DNA of 64,000 bases from Haloplanus aerogenes. Lineage in GTDB: Archaea > Halobacteriota > Halobacteria > Halobacteriales > Haloferacaceae. This document shows positions 1 to 8,585 of this stretch, in pieces; position 1 is the stretch's first letter, and the number at the start of each line of letters is the position of its first letter. The stretch lies in NCBI RefSeq assembly GCF_003856835.1, contig NZ_CP034145.1, forward strand, positions 2,852,001-2,916,000, in the 5' to 3' direction. The notes beneath the pieces were generated by a model. That model was not told the DNA's origin. It ran no database searches and saw only the letters and a program-made list of their open reading frames with translations. The position numbers and the translations under genes are program-made.

Positions 1-205
1 CGTGTTCCTGCCCGTAGGCGACGGACTGGAGTCGCTCCAGGTCGTCGCCACGGACGACGAGGAACTCCCACGGCTGAAGGTTGAACGACGAGGGGGCGTG
101 GCGAACGTCCTCGAAGAGGTCGTACAGCGTTTCGTCGTCGATGTCGGCGTCCGAATACTGGTGGACGGACCGACGCGTGCGAATGACGTCGTCGAACTCC
201 ATCAT
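1..205 (-). CDS. Nitroreductase family protein, N-terminal part
   Basis: Reading inward from the left edge on the minus strand gives about 68 residues of an FMN-dependent nitroreductase-like protein. The start region has the family's FMN-phosphate-binding Arg-Ser pattern (TRRSVHQY, residues about 9-16), followed by APSSFNLQPWEF, which resembles the conserved Pro-Ser-xx-Asn-xQPW segment. The family reduces nitro groups, quinones or flavins with NAD(P)H; the substrate here is unknown. Two consecutive Met codons (205 and 202) could start the protein. The C-terminal two thirds lie outside the window. Confidence 0.8.
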   Translation of the reverse strand, partial: MMEFDDVIRTRRSVHQYSDADIDDETLYDLFEDVRHAPSSFNLQPWEFLVVRGDDLERLQSVAYGQEH

Positions 206-327
206 CGGTTAGAGGCGTCGGAGCAACAAGAACCGGCGGAAGTCGGCCGAACTCGCCGGCTGTGGATAGATAGCGCGACTCGTACGTCGGTGCCGGCTGT
301 CGACGACGATGGTGACAACGATCCGTA

Positions 328-744
328 TCAGCGCACGATGGTCACGGGCACTGACGACCGGCGGACCACCCCCTCAGCGACGCTGCCGAGCAAGATGCGG
401 GAGACGCCGGCGCGGCCGTGACTCCCGAGGACGACGTGGTCGAACGGGTCTTCGTCGACGACGTCGACGATGACGCGGGCGGGACTTCCCACCTCGATCC
501 GGGTGTCGAACGGGTGGTCGGTGAAGTCCCGCGCCGCGTCGAACTGTTCGCGCGCCGTCTCACGGGCGCGTTCGTACCACGCCTCGGAACTGCCGGGGAG
601 GGCGCGCTGGCCGAAGCCGGCCGTGACCGGGTCGATGACGTACAGCAAGGAGAGGTCGGCATCCGGCCACTCTGAGACGGCGAACTCCAAGGCCGCCTCC
701 GACTGTGGCGTGCCGTCGAACGGAACGAGGACGTGGGCTGGCAT
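328..744 (-). CDS. Universal stress protein (UspA family)
   Basis: A 138-residue single-domain Usp. It begins with the usual beta-strand plus Asp (HVLVPFDGT) and ends with the ATP-binding signature GSHGRAG followed by LLGSVAEGVV and the last strand VPVTIVR, so it belongs to the nucleotide-binding Usp class. Members are cytoplasmic, often dimeric stress or energy-state proteins. It stands alone, convergent with the nitroreductase fragment and divergent from the cupin gene at 836. The client process cannot be told from sequence. Confidence 0.9.
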   Translation of the reverse strand: MPAHVLVPFDGTPQSEAALEFAVSEWPDADLSLLYVIDPVTAGFGQRALPGSSEAWYERARETAREQFDAARDFTDHPFDTRIEVGSPARVIVDVVDEDPFDHVVLGSHGRAGVSRILLGSVAEGVVRRSSVPVTIVR

Positions 745-835
745 ACCCTATCGTACGCGGAACGGACACAAAAACCGTCCCCACCCGAACAGGATCGGGG
801 TGGGGGTTAGTGGCCGCCGCCGCGTACGCCCGCCG

Positions 836-1138
836 ATGCCCGAACGAACCACGCTCGCCGACCTCGACGACCGCCCCCACGCGGAGGTGTTCGACGAGCG
901 CCGCCCACGAACGGTCCGCCTCTCGCTCGACGCCGACGAACGCGTCCCGCGGCACACCCACGAGGGGACGAACGTCGTCCTCCACCTGCTGACGGGCCGG
1001 CTCGAACTGACGCTGGACGACGAGACGTACGCCCTCGACGCGGGCGATCTGATCCGGTTCAGCGGCGACCGCGAGGCGTCGCCGTACGCGGTCGAACCGA
1101 GCACCGCCGTCGTCGTCTTCGCGCCGGTAGAGGCGTGA
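836..1138 (+). CDS. Small cupin-domain protein
   Basis: A 100-residue single cupin barrel. The first cupin motif is visible as RHTHEG (His40, His42, Glu43), followed by a Gly-rich turn (LLTGRLELTLDDE) and DAGDLIRF, the start of the second motif. The His-His-Glu set suggests a bound divalent metal. The ATG at 836 is preferred over far upstream in-frame starts because it opens the conserved part and because sequence 5' of it overlaps the divergent usp promoter. A dioxygenase, isomerase or ligand-sensing role is possible; no substrate can be assigned. Confidence 0.75.
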   Translation: MPERTTLADLDDRPHAEVFDERRPRTVRLSLDADERVPRHTHEGTNVVLHLLTGRLELTLDDETYALDAGDLIRFSGDREASPYAVEPSTAVVVFAPVEA

Positions 1139-1179
1139 TACTGCCGGCTGTACGGCGATAGAGAGGGACACCGGCAGTA
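1139..1179. repeat. Inverted repeat (possible terminator) containing a dispersed 16-mer
   Basis: Directly after the cupin stop codon, TACTGCCGG (1139-1147) is matched by its exact reverse complement at 1171-1179, a 9-bp stem around a 23-nt loop. The left arm belongs to the 16-mer TACTGCCGGCTGTACG, which recurs exactly at 35462-35477 in another intergenic gap. It could end cupin transcription or be a dispersed intergenic element. Confidence 0.5.
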
Positions 1180-1238
1180 CGAGTCGGGCGCACACGGCAC
1201 GCGCAGGCCTTTTCAACTACCATCGCTTACCTCACGTC

Positions 1239-1892
1239 ATGGACTCGGCGGTACTACTCGATCTCCTCGGCAACGAGAACCGCCGGCGGATACTGCGTCT
1301 TCTGGCTCGAAAGCCCTGCTACGTGACCGAAATCAGCGAATATCTCGGTGTGAGTCCGAAAGCGGTGATCGATCACCTCCGCAAACTGGAGGAAGCGGGG
1401 TTAGTCGAGAGCCACACGGACGACCAGCGACGGAAGTACTTCCACATCTCGCGAAATCTCCGACTGGAGGTGAGCGTCTCGCCGTACGGCTTCGGCACCA
1501 AGAGCGCCTACCCGGCCAGTCCCAGTCTCGATATGAACGGCCAGTGTCGACACGTCACGCTCGACGCGCCGGGCGAGGCGGACGACGACGTGACGGAACT
1601 CGCGGCGGCGTTCGACCAGTTACAGGCGCTCGAAAACGAACTCTCCCTCGCCCAGCGGTGGGTGTACGGCCGAATCACGGAAATTCTGGACCGGCTGAAC
1701 GACCATCTCGGCGTCGACGCCGACAGCCGCTTCCACGCCGAAGTGCTGGCGGCGGTGGCGACGGGGTCGAAGACGACGGGAGAGATCGTCGAGGCAGTCG
1801 ACGCCCCGACCGACGCGGTCCGAGGGGCGCTGAACACGCTCGCGGATCGCGGACTCGTCAGTCAGCGGGGCGACGAGTGGCGGATCAGCTAA
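1239..1892 (+). CDS. Two-domain winged-helix transcriptional regulator (ArsR-type N-terminus)
   Basis: 217 residues. Residues about 5-70 form an ArsR-like winged helix (LLGNENRRRILRLLARKPCYVTEISEYLGVSPKAVIDHLRKLEEAGLV). A Glu/Leu-rich middle helix follows, and a second HTH-like segment closes the protein (SKTTGEIVEAVDAPTDAVRGALNTLADRGLV). This architecture is common in haloarchaeal regulators. I see no clear metal-site cysteine pair, so metal sensing is not indicated. The convergent neighbour at 1885 overlaps the 3' end by 8 nt. The target genes are unknown. Confidence 0.8.
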   Translation: MDSAVLLDLLGNENRRRILRLLARKPCYVTEISEYLGVSPKAVIDHLRKLEEAGLVESHTDDQRRKYFHISRNLRLEVSVSPYGFGTKSAYPASPSLDMNGQCRHVTLDAPGEADDDVTELAAAFDQLQALENELSLAQRWVYGRITEILDRLNDHLGVDADSRFHAEVLAAVATGSKTTGEIVEAVDAPTDAVRGALNTLADRGLVSQRGDEWRIS

Positions 1893-2325
1893 GCTCCTTC
1901 GTCAGCCCGGCCCGCAGGTCGCGCCCGAAGTAGTGGCCGACGAGCGCAGCGAGGAGGCCGGCAGTCGTCCCGACGCCAGCGATCTGAAGCCCGTAGTCCG
2001 CGACGACGGGAAAGAGTACGCTGTTGAGCGTCCCGAGCACGAAGCCGAGGCCGGCGGTGAGCGCGCCGGCGAGGCCGACCTCGACGTACCGCCGGCCGGA
2101 GACGAGAAACGCGAGGGCGAAGCCGGCGAGGGCGATACCGAGGAAGCGGCCGAGATAGCCGACGACGGGGACGAGACCGCCGGCGACGAGGCCGACGACC
2201 GAGAGGACGAGTGCGAGGAGGAAGACGCGGGGAGCGAAGAGGCGACGGAATCGGGCGCCGAGTGAGAATCGGCTGCCTCCGGACTGCTCGTCTCCGTCGT
2301 CGCTCGTCAGGCCGGGGCGGCGCAT
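1885..2325 (-). CDS. Haloarchaeal integral membrane protein, about 4 TM
   Basis: 146 residues from the ATG at 2325. A charged cytoplasmic N-terminus of about 35 residues precedes roughly four Gly/Leu/Val-rich membrane segments (starting FLLALVLSVVGLVAGGLV, then GIALAGFALAFLV, GALTAGLGFVLGT and VGTTAGLLAALVGHYF). It resembles the many small Gly-rich haloarchaeal membrane proteins in DUF families, but I cannot place it in one with certainty. The longer reading frame to 2451 has a non-acidic, Arg-rich extension and is not chosen. The 3' end overlaps the regulator at 1239 tail to tail. Confidence 0.65.
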   Translation of the reverse strand: MRRPGLTSDDGDEQSGGSRFSLGARFRRLFAPRVFLLALVLSVVGLVAGGLVPVVGYLGRFLGIALAGFALAFLVSGRRYVEVGLAGALTAGLGFVLGTLNSVLFPVVADYGLQIAGVGTTAGLLAALVGHYFGRDLRAGLTKELS

Positions 2326-2416
2326 ATCACATCTCTGGCGTCGACGGTGAAGTCGCTTGCGACGACCACACGCGACGTTGCCCAACCTTGTAGGAACTGT
2401 TCCACACAGTGAGTCC

Positions 2417-2953
2417 ATGGCCGATTCTGACGGCATCGAGTTCACCGTCATCCTGTACGGAATCGTCGCGTCGAACGCCCTGTTTCGCGTGTCCTACAGC
2501 CTCGACCTCGGGAACGCCATGCTGGTGTTCGCGTTTCTGATTCTCGCCGCCGACTGGGTCGAGTACCAGCTATCCGTGGCAGCGGTGCCGTCGACCATCG
2601 AGTCCACGCTTGCCCAGTTCGGCCTCGACATGCTCATCCTGATCGTGTGGACGTTCCTCCCGGTCGTTCCGTCCGATCAGGTGGCCGTCTACGTCGGCAT
2701 CGTCGCCGCCTTCGTCGCGCTACAGGGGACGTGGGATCGGCTCCTGACCGAAACCGGCGGTGGAGACGCGACGCGTGCCAACTGGGCGCTCGCGGGGACG
2801 TACGGCGTCCTCCTGCTCGCACACTGGTGGCTCGGCCTTCCACGACATCTCCTCTTCGCGACGAGCGTCGGCCTGTTCGTCGGGGTGAAGGGGTTCGGGT
2901 GGCGGGCGCTGTACCGCGACGCGAAACGCGCCGACGCGACGGTTTCGATCTGA
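2417..2953 (+). CDS. Hypothetical membrane protein
   Basis: 178 residues with about five hydrophobic segments (FTVILYGIVASNALF, AMLVFAFLILAADWV, FGLDMLILIVWTFLP, VAVYVGIVAAFVAL, YGVLLLAHWWLGL) and a basic C-terminus. The start at 2417 gives an acidic N-terminus (MADSDGIE); the extended frame from 2357 has poor codon character. No catalytic motif is recognised. It lies 51 nt upstream of gatD on the same strand and may be co-transcribed, but nothing links the functions. Confidence 0.6.
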   Translation: MADSDGIEFTVILYGIVASNALFRVSYSLDLGNAMLVFAFLILAADWVEYQLSVAAVPSTIESTLAQFGLDMLILIVWTFLPVVPSDQVAVYVGIVAAFVALQGTWDRLLTETGGGDATRANWALAGTYGVLLLAHWWLGLPRHLLFATSVGLFVGVKGFGWRALYRDAKRADATVSI

Positions 2954-3004
2954 AACGTGGTCCGAACGAGTGGATTCAAGTCCGCGCAGGCGGTAGCCCG
3001 GCGT

Positions 3005-4252
3005 ATGAATCCAGGGGATCGCGTCCGCGTCGAACGTGGGGATGTCGAGAACGAAGGCGTCCTCATGCCGTCGACGACGGCCGACCATCTCGTCGTGAAG
3101 TTACCCGGCGGCTACAACGTCGGCATCGACCGCGAGGATGCCGCGGTCGACGTGCTCGAACGCGACGTGTACGACGTGGAGAGCGCGAGTGCGGGCGAGG
3201 GCGAGTCGTCGACCATCGAGTTCGACGACGACCTGCCCACCATCTCGCTCATCTCGACCGGCGGCACCATCGCCTCGACCGTGGACTATCGGACCGGCGC
3301 CGTGACCGCACAGTTCGACGCCGAGGACGTGCTCCGCGCGGTGCCGGATCTCGCGGGGCGAGCGAACTACCGCGGCCGCGTCGTCGCCAACATTCTCTCC
3401 GAGAACATGACGCCCGCGGTGTGGCAGGATCTCGCCGAGGCGGTATCCGAGGAGATCGAAGCCGGCGCCGACGGCGTCGTCGTCATGCACGGCACGGACA
3501 CGATGCAGTACACGGCGTCGGCGCTCGCGTTCATGCTCGACACGCCGGTGCCGGTCGTCTTCACCGGGAGTCAGCGCTCCGCCGACCGCCCCTCCAGCGA
3601 CAACGTGATGAACGCCGTCTGTGCCGTCGAGGCGGCGAAGGCCGACCGCGCCGAGGTGTTGCTCTGTATGCACGAGTCGTCGAGCGACGACACCTGCGCG
3701 CTCCACCGCGCGACGCGCGTGCGGAAGAATCACACTTCGCGCCGGGACGCCTTCGAGACGGTCGGCGCGAAGCCCATCGGACAGGTCGACTACGCCACCG
3801 AGACGGTCACGTTCCGGCGCGATGGCCCCGACCGCGGCGCGACGGAGCGCGACCTCTCGCCCGATCTGGAGACGAGCGTCGAACTCGTGAAGTTCACGCC
3901 GGGCATGAACCCGGCTGCGCTCGACCACCTCGACGACGCCGACGGCGTCGTCATCGAGGGGACCGGACTGGGGCACGTGGCGACCGACTGGATCGACCGG
4001 ATCGAGGAACTGGTCGCGGACGGCACGACGGTCGCCATGACGAGCCAGTGTCTCGAAGGTCGGGTGTGTGACCGGGTGTACGACACCGGCCGCGACCTGC
4101 TGGATGCAGGCGTCGTCGAGGCGGGTGACACCCTGCCGGAGACGGCGACGGCGAAGCTGATGTGGGTGCTGGCGAACCGGGAGGATCCGGCGGCCGCGAT
4201 GGGCGAGTCGCTGGCCGGCGAACTCCAGCCACGGTCGGTGCCCTGGACCTGA
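3005..4252 (+). CDS. gatD: Glu-tRNA(Gln) amidotransferase subunit D (GatD)
   Basis: 415 residues, the normal GatD length. GatD is the L-asparaginase-like subunit of the archaeal GatDE enzyme: it releases ammonia from Gln or Asn so that GatE can convert Glu-tRNA(Gln) to Gln-tRNA(Gln). An N-terminal beta-barrel (residues about 1-75) precedes the asparaginase domain, which carries TGGTIAS (85-91, nucleophile Thr) and HGTDTM (162-167). The ATG at 3005 gives the standard start MNPGDRVRVE. gatE is not in the window. The GNAT gene begins at the base after the stop codon, so the two are probably co-transcribed. Confidence 0.95.
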   Translation: MNPGDRVRVERGDVENEGVLMPSTTADHLVVKLPGGYNVGIDREDAAVDVLERDVYDVESASAGEGESSTIEFDDDLPTISLISTGGTIASTVDYRTGAVTAQFDAEDVLRAVPDLAGRANYRGRVVANILSENMTPAVWQDLAEAVSEEIEAGADGVVVMHGTDTMQYTASALAFMLDTPVPVVFTGSQRSADRPSSDNVMNAVCAVEAAKADRAEVLLCMHESSSDDTCALHRATRVRKNHTSRRDAFETVGAKPIGQVDYATETVTFRRDGPDRGATERDLSPDLETSVELVKFTPGMNPAALDHLDDADGVVIEGTGLGHVATDWIDRIEELVADGTTVAMTSQCLEGRVCDRVYDTGRDLLDAGVVEAGDTLPETATAKLMWVLANREDPAAAMGESLAGELQPRSVPWT

Positions 4253-5158
4253 ATGCAACTCCGCCCCGCTCGGCCGGACGACCACGACGACGTCGTCGCG
4301 TTCACGCGCGACACGTGGCCCGAGCAGGAGTTGGAAGACTACCTTCCCCGAACCTTCCGCGAGTGGGCGGCCAACGACGACGACGCCCAGCGGACGCTCG
4401 TCGTGGACGACGACGGCGACGCAGTCGGCGTGATTCAGGGCGTCCACCTCACCGGGCGCGAGGCGTGGGTGCAAGGGTTGCGCGTCCACCCCGACTACCG
4501 TGATCGGGGGCTGGCCCAGCGCCTGACGAACGCGATTCTCTCGTGGGCGCGGGAGCGCGGTGCGGTCGTCTGCCGCAATCTGGTCTTCTCGTGGAACGTC
4601 GCCAGCCTCGGCCTCGCGCGGAGGCTGGGGTTCGAGCCGGCGACCGAGATTCGGTGGGCGCGGATCGAGGCGGACGCCGACGCCGACCCGTCACTCGACG
4701 TGACCGCCGATCCCGACGCCGGGTGGACGTTCTGGACCGACTCGGCCGCGCGCGAACGGCTTCGTGGGCTGACGATTCACCCGTCGCGGGCGTGGACGCT
4801 GTCGGAACTCCGGCCTGCGGATCTGGAGCGGGCGGCCGAGGCAGAGGGGCTGTTCGTCGTCCGCGGTGGCGGAACGCGGGGGATGGCGCTCCGGAACCGG
4901 GTGTTCGAGGCGGGTGACGACGACCCGGAGCGCTGGACGGAGTACGCGGTCGGCGCGTGGGCGGACCTCGACGCGGCCCGGGCGCTGGTCGACGCGGTGG
5001 CGCGGGACGCCGCCCGCCTCGACGCCGACCGGGCGCGGATGCTGATCCCGGAGACGCCGCGCTTCGTCACCGACGCCGCGGCGGCGCGGGCGGACGTGAG
5101 CGGCGACCCCGATTTCGTCCTCGCGGCGGATCTGACCGATCCCGACGTGGGACGCTGA
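4253..5158 (+). CDS. GNAT-family N-acetyltransferase
   Basis: 301 residues, longer than a single GNAT domain. Residues about 1-150 are the acetyltransferase fold with motif A, the acetyl-CoA site, at about 75-91 (LRVHPDYRDRGLAQRL). The following 150 residues form a second, weaker GNAT-like or ligand domain, as in some two-domain haloarchaeal acetyltransferases. Its ATG directly follows the gatD TGA, indicating a polycistronic message. The acceptor substrate is unknown. The family is known to acylate protein N-termini, lysines or small amines, and nothing here selects among these. Confidence 0.85.
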   Translation: MQLRPARPDDHDDVVAFTRDTWPEQELEDYLPRTFREWAANDDDAQRTLVVDDDGDAVGVIQGVHLTGREAWVQGLRVHPDYRDRGLAQRLTNAILSWARERGAVVCRNLVFSWNVASLGLARRLGFEPATEIRWARIEADADADPSLDVTADPDAGWTFWTDSAARERLRGLTIHPSRAWTLSELRPADLERAAEAEGLFVVRGGGTRGMALRNRVFEAGDDDPERWTEYAVGAWADLDAARALVDAVARDAARLDADRARMLIPETPRFVTDAAAARADVSGDPDFVLAADLTDPDVGR

Positions 5159-5196
5159 TCCACAACGCACTTACTCGCGGTCGCCGGAGGTGAGGT

Positions 5197-6507
5197 ATGA
5201 TCCACGTGGTCGGCGGGGGCATCGCTGGACTGGCCGCCGCCTACCGGCTCCAGCAACACGGTCACGAGGCGACGGTGCTGGAGGCGAGCGACGACCTCGG
5301 CGGGCTGGCGGCGACGTATCCTACCGCCGGCGACGACATCGAGCAGTTCTACCACCACCTCTCGAAGTCCGAGGAGACCATCGTCGAGTTGGCCGAGGAT
5401 CTGGGGCTGGGCGACCGCGTCGAGTGGCTGGTGGGCAGGAACGCCTACTACGTCGACGGCGTCGTCCACCCGCTCGACACCCTGCCACAGATCGCCGCCT
5501 ACCCCCATCTCAGCTTCTACGACACCTTCCGACTGGGGATGCTCACGCTCGAAATCGACGTGCGTGGCGGCCGTCCACGCTTCGACACCTACGACGACCT
5601 GAGCGACTTCGAGGACGTGCCGATCAAGGAGTTCCTCCTCGAACACACCACCCGCGGCGTCTACGAAAACTTCTTCGAGCCGCTGCTGGACGCGAAGTTC
5701 GGCGACCGCAAGGACGACGTGAGCGCCGCGTGGCTCCTCGGCCGAATCAAGTTCCGGGGCGAACGCGACCTGTTGCGCGGCGAGATTCTGGGCTACTTCG
5801 ACGGTGGCTTCGCCGTCCTGATCGACGCGCTCGTGGACGCGGTGGGACGGGAGCACGTCGTCACGGGGGCACGAGCGACGGATCTCACGGTCGAGGACGG
5901 CGCGGTGGACTCGATCACTGTCGAGACCGAGTCGGGCGTCGAGACCCACCCGACCGACGGCGTCGTCGTGGCGACGATGCCGAACGTCCTCGAATCGCTG
6001 ACCGGCTACCCCTGCGACATCGACTTTCAGGGCGCGGTCTGTGCCGTCGTGACGATGGACGACCCGCTGACGGAGACCTACTGGCTCAACGTCGCCCACG
6101 ACGCCCCCTTCGGCGCGCTGATCGAACATACGAACTTCGTGTCGCCGGAGCGCTACGGCGGCGACCACCTGCTCTATATCGCCAGTTACGTGCAGGACCC
6201 GTCGGAGGCGGTGTGGCAGATGGACGACGCTGCGTTACGGGAGACGTGGCTCGGCCACGTCGCGGAGATGTTCCCCGAGTTCGATCAGTCCACCGTCAGC
6301 GAGTTCCGCGTGGCGCGTAACCCGCGGGCGGCGCCGGTGTACGAGCGAGGGTATCTGGACATGGTGGTGCCGTACGATCTGGGCGACGCGGTGGGAGAGG
6401 GAATCTACTACGCGGGGATGGCGAGTCGCGCGCAGTACCCCGAGCGAAGCCTCAACGGCGGTATCGTCGCGGGCTTCGAGTGTGCGGATCGGATCGCGGA
6501 GAACTAG
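5197..6507 (+). CDS. FAD-dependent protoporphyrinogen-oxidase-like oxidoreductase
   Basis: 436 residues. The N-terminal Rossmann dinucleotide motif VVGGGIAGLAAAYRL (4-18) is followed by EASDDLGG, the acidic residue that binds the FAD ribose. The C-terminal SLNGGIVAGFECADRI segment is the second FAD-contact region of the amine oxidase / protoporphyrinogen oxidase superfamily. Haloarchaea have several such proteins, some annotated as phytoene-desaturase-like or protoporphyrinogen oxidase; the substrate is uncertain. It is 38 nt downstream of the GNAT gene and convergent with the next gene, overlapping it by 4 nt. Confidence 0.85.
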   Translation: MIHVVGGGIAGLAAAYRLQQHGHEATVLEASDDLGGLAATYPTAGDDIEQFYHHLSKSEETIVELAEDLGLGDRVEWLVGRNAYYVDGVVHPLDTLPQIAAYPHLSFYDTFRLGMLTLEIDVRGGRPRFDTYDDLSDFEDVPIKEFLLEHTTRGVYENFFEPLLDAKFGDRKDDVSAAWLLGRIKFRGERDLLRGEILGYFDGGFAVLIDALVDAVGREHVVTGARATDLTVEDGAVDSITVETESGVETHPTDGVVVATMPNVLESLTGYPCDIDFQGAVCAVVTMDDPLTETYWLNVAHDAPFGALIEHTNFVSPERYGGDHLLYIASYVQDPSEAVWQMDDAALRETWLGHVAEMFPEFDQSTVSEFRVARNPRAAPVYERGYLDMVVPYDLGDAVGEGIYYAGMASRAQYPERSLNGGIVAGFECADRIAEN

Positions 6508-7091
6508 GCACGCCCCTCTTCGTCTTCCACACCGGGTGCGACGGACACGTCCACGTCCTCCGGTTCCTCCTGCCCGCCGACGACGAGGTTACCCTCACCG
6601 TCCTCGACGTACACGTCGTCTGCGAACCCGCCCTCGGCGTGGGGATGGACGGGGTCGTCGATGCGTTCGGGCGTCGCCGGCGCGTCGGGCAGATCGCCGC
6701 CGTACTCGCCCAGCGGGTCGGCGATGGTGATCCCCTTACGCTCGAAGAACTCCTCGTAGCGCTCGTAGTGGGCGTCGAGTTCGTCGGCGGGGAACTCCAT
6801 CATCTCGGTCCACCCGTGGTTGAAGAACTCGAAGTTCGCCTGAATGTGCGTGATTTCGCGGGCCTTCGCCTCGGAGAAGCCCTCGTCGAGGGCGTCGACG
6901 TAGGTGTCGAACGTGTAGTCGAAGAACGCCTCGAGCCGTTCTTCGCGCTCTGCGCGACGGCCCTCGGCGGCCTTCGATCCGAACACGTCGACGTGCAGGT
7001 CGACGAGTTTCTCGCGGACCATCTCGCCGACGACGGGCATCGTGAGCGCCTGCTTGGCGGCGAAGTGGCGGACGTTCTGGCGGAGTTTCAT
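6504..7091 (-). CDS. Conserved haloarchaeal protein of unknown function (DUF6149-like)
   Basis: 195 residues. The N-terminal half is predicted helical and contains a conserved-looking core: FNHGWTEMMEFPADEL and a stretch of Glu/Tyr/Arg residues. The C-terminal 60 residues are very acidic and probably disordered (EDGEGNLVVGGQEEPEDVDV). No signal peptide, membrane segment or known catalytic motif is seen. It resembles a haloarchaea-restricted family I associate with DUF6149, from memory only. It overlaps the convergent oxidoreductase by 4 nt. Confidence 0.65.
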   Translation of the reverse strand: MKLRQNVRHFAAKQALTMPVVGEMVREKLVDLHVDVFGSKAAEGRRAEREERLEAFFDYTFDTYVDALDEGFSEAKAREITHIQANFEFFNHGWTEMMEFPADELDAHYERYEEFFERKGITIADPLGEYGGDLPDAPATPERIDDPVHPHAEGGFADDVYVEDGEGNLVVGGQEEPEDVDVSVAPGVEDEEGRA

Positions 7092-7261
7092 CGGCGACCG
7101 TTAGGAACGTTCGGCCTTCAGGGTGACGGTCGGTGCGACATCGCGGCATCGACGGCCGACTGCGTCCGGATAACCGACGGTGGTCGAACCCCAGTGTCGA
7201 CGATTGCGGCGAATTTCGCAGATAACAATCGACATTAACGTGTACCCCTAAAGTTCGGGAT

Positions 7262-8500
7262 ATGACTCAGTCGTATGTGATCATCGGTGATGGAATCGCG
7301 GGGAGCTCTGCCGCCGAGACGCTGCGTGAAGGGGCGCCGGACGCCGACATCACCGTCATCACCGACGAGGGGGAAGCCCTCTACAACCGCATCCTGATCA
7401 AGGAGTTCGCGAAGGGGAAACTCCCGGAGATGCCGATATCCATCCACGAGCCGGAGTGGTACGAGGACCGCGACATCGACCTGCGGCTCAACACGCTGGT
7501 GACGAACATCGATCCCGACGGCCACCGTCTCCAGACCCACGAGGACGAAGTCATCGAGTACGACAAACTCCTCGTCGCGACGGGCGGGACGCCGACGCAA
7601 CTGCCGGTCGAGAACAGCGACGCCGACGGAATCCACCACTTCTGGACGTTCCAGGACGCCCGCTCGATCCGGGAGCACGCCGATGAGGCGGAAACGGGCA
7701 TCGTCGTCGGCGCGGGCCTGCTGGGCATCGACCTCGCGGCCATCTGCGGCGCACAGGACGTGGAGGCCCACTACCTGATGCGTGGCGACTGCTGGTGGCG
7801 CTACGCGCTCTCGACGGAGGGAGCGGAGATCCTCCACGACGCCATGCGGGAACAGGGCGTCGAACCCGTCTTCCAGAGTGGTGTCGATCACTTCGAGACG
7901 GACGACGACGGCCACGTCACGGCCGCAATCGACCCCAACGGCGACCGCTACGAGGGTGACTTCGTCGGCATCGCCATCGGCCTCAACTTCAACACCGAGA
8001 TCCTGCAGGGAACGGGCGTCGAACGCGACGGCGGCATCCTCGTCGACGAGTACATGCAGACGAACGTCGACGACATCTACGCCGCCGGAGACATCACGCG
8101 GTATCACGACACGATCCTCGGCGAACGCGCCCAGAACGGCTCGTGGGACAGCGCGAAGGCGCAGGGCACCATCGCCGCGACGAACATGCTCGACCCCGAA
8201 TCCGAGGCGTTCCGCTTCGTCTCCTCGTACTCCATCACCCACTTCGACTTCCCCTTCCTCTCCTTTGGCCACCCGACTATCGGGGACGACGAGTGCGAGC
8301 GCAAGTACTCCGACACCGAGTGGCGGCGGCTGGCGTTCAAAGACGGCAAACTCGTCGGCGGTGTCCTGATCGGCGACCTCTCGCCGCAGAGCGCGTACAA
8401 GAAACTGATGCGCGAGGAGCGCGTCGTCGCGGACCAGAAGGACGTGCTGCTGGAGAAATCCGTGGACCTCGACGAGCTGGCGCCGGCCCAGGAGCAGTAA
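7262..8500 (+). CDS. NAD(P)/FAD-dependent oxidoreductase (pyridine nucleotide-disulphide family)
   Basis: 412 residues. It has an FAD-binding IGDGIAGSSAAETL motif at the N-terminus, LLVATGGTPTQLP in the usual FAD second-contact position, an NAD(P)-binding GIVVGAGLLGIDLAA about two fifths along, and the late FAD motif DIYAAGDIT. This layout matches NADH:rubredoxin reductase, NirB N-terminal and ferredoxin-reductase relatives. No CxxC redox pair of the thioredoxin reductase type is present. An electron acceptor cannot be named. An AT-richer stretch lies just upstream and would suit a short-leader promoter. Confidence 0.85.
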   Translation: MTQSYVIIGDGIAGSSAAETLREGAPDADITVITDEGEALYNRILIKEFAKGKLPEMPISIHEPEWYEDRDIDLRLNTLVTNIDPDGHRLQTHEDEVIEYDKLLVATGGTPTQLPVENSDADGIHHFWTFQDARSIREHADEAETGIVVGAGLLGIDLAAICGAQDVEAHYLMRGDCWWRYALSTEGAEILHDAMREQGVEPVFQSGVDHFETDDDGHVTAAIDPNGDRYEGDFVGIAIGLNFNTEILQGTGVERDGGILVDEYMQTNVDDIYAAGDITRYHDTILGERAQNGSWDSAKAQGTIAATNMLDPESEAFRFVSSYSITHFDFPFLSFGHPTIGDDECERKYSDTEWRRLAFKDGKLVGGVLIGDLSPQSAYKKLMREERVVADQKDVLLEKSVDLDELAPAQEQ

Positions 8501-8585
8501 GGCGGCGGGTCCAACCGGAGAAATGATTCTCAGTCGATAGGAGCGAGCGTACGGAGTTACGCCGTCTCGGCGCGTAGTTCCCGGC

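Noticed and set aside
1-421. 139-residue plus-strand frame at the left edge
   Set aside because: It is the shadow of the nitroreductase fragment and Usp gene on the minus strand.
2647-4071. 474-residue plus-strand frame over gatD
   Set aside because: Arg-rich, overlaps gatD, whose motifs are unambiguous.
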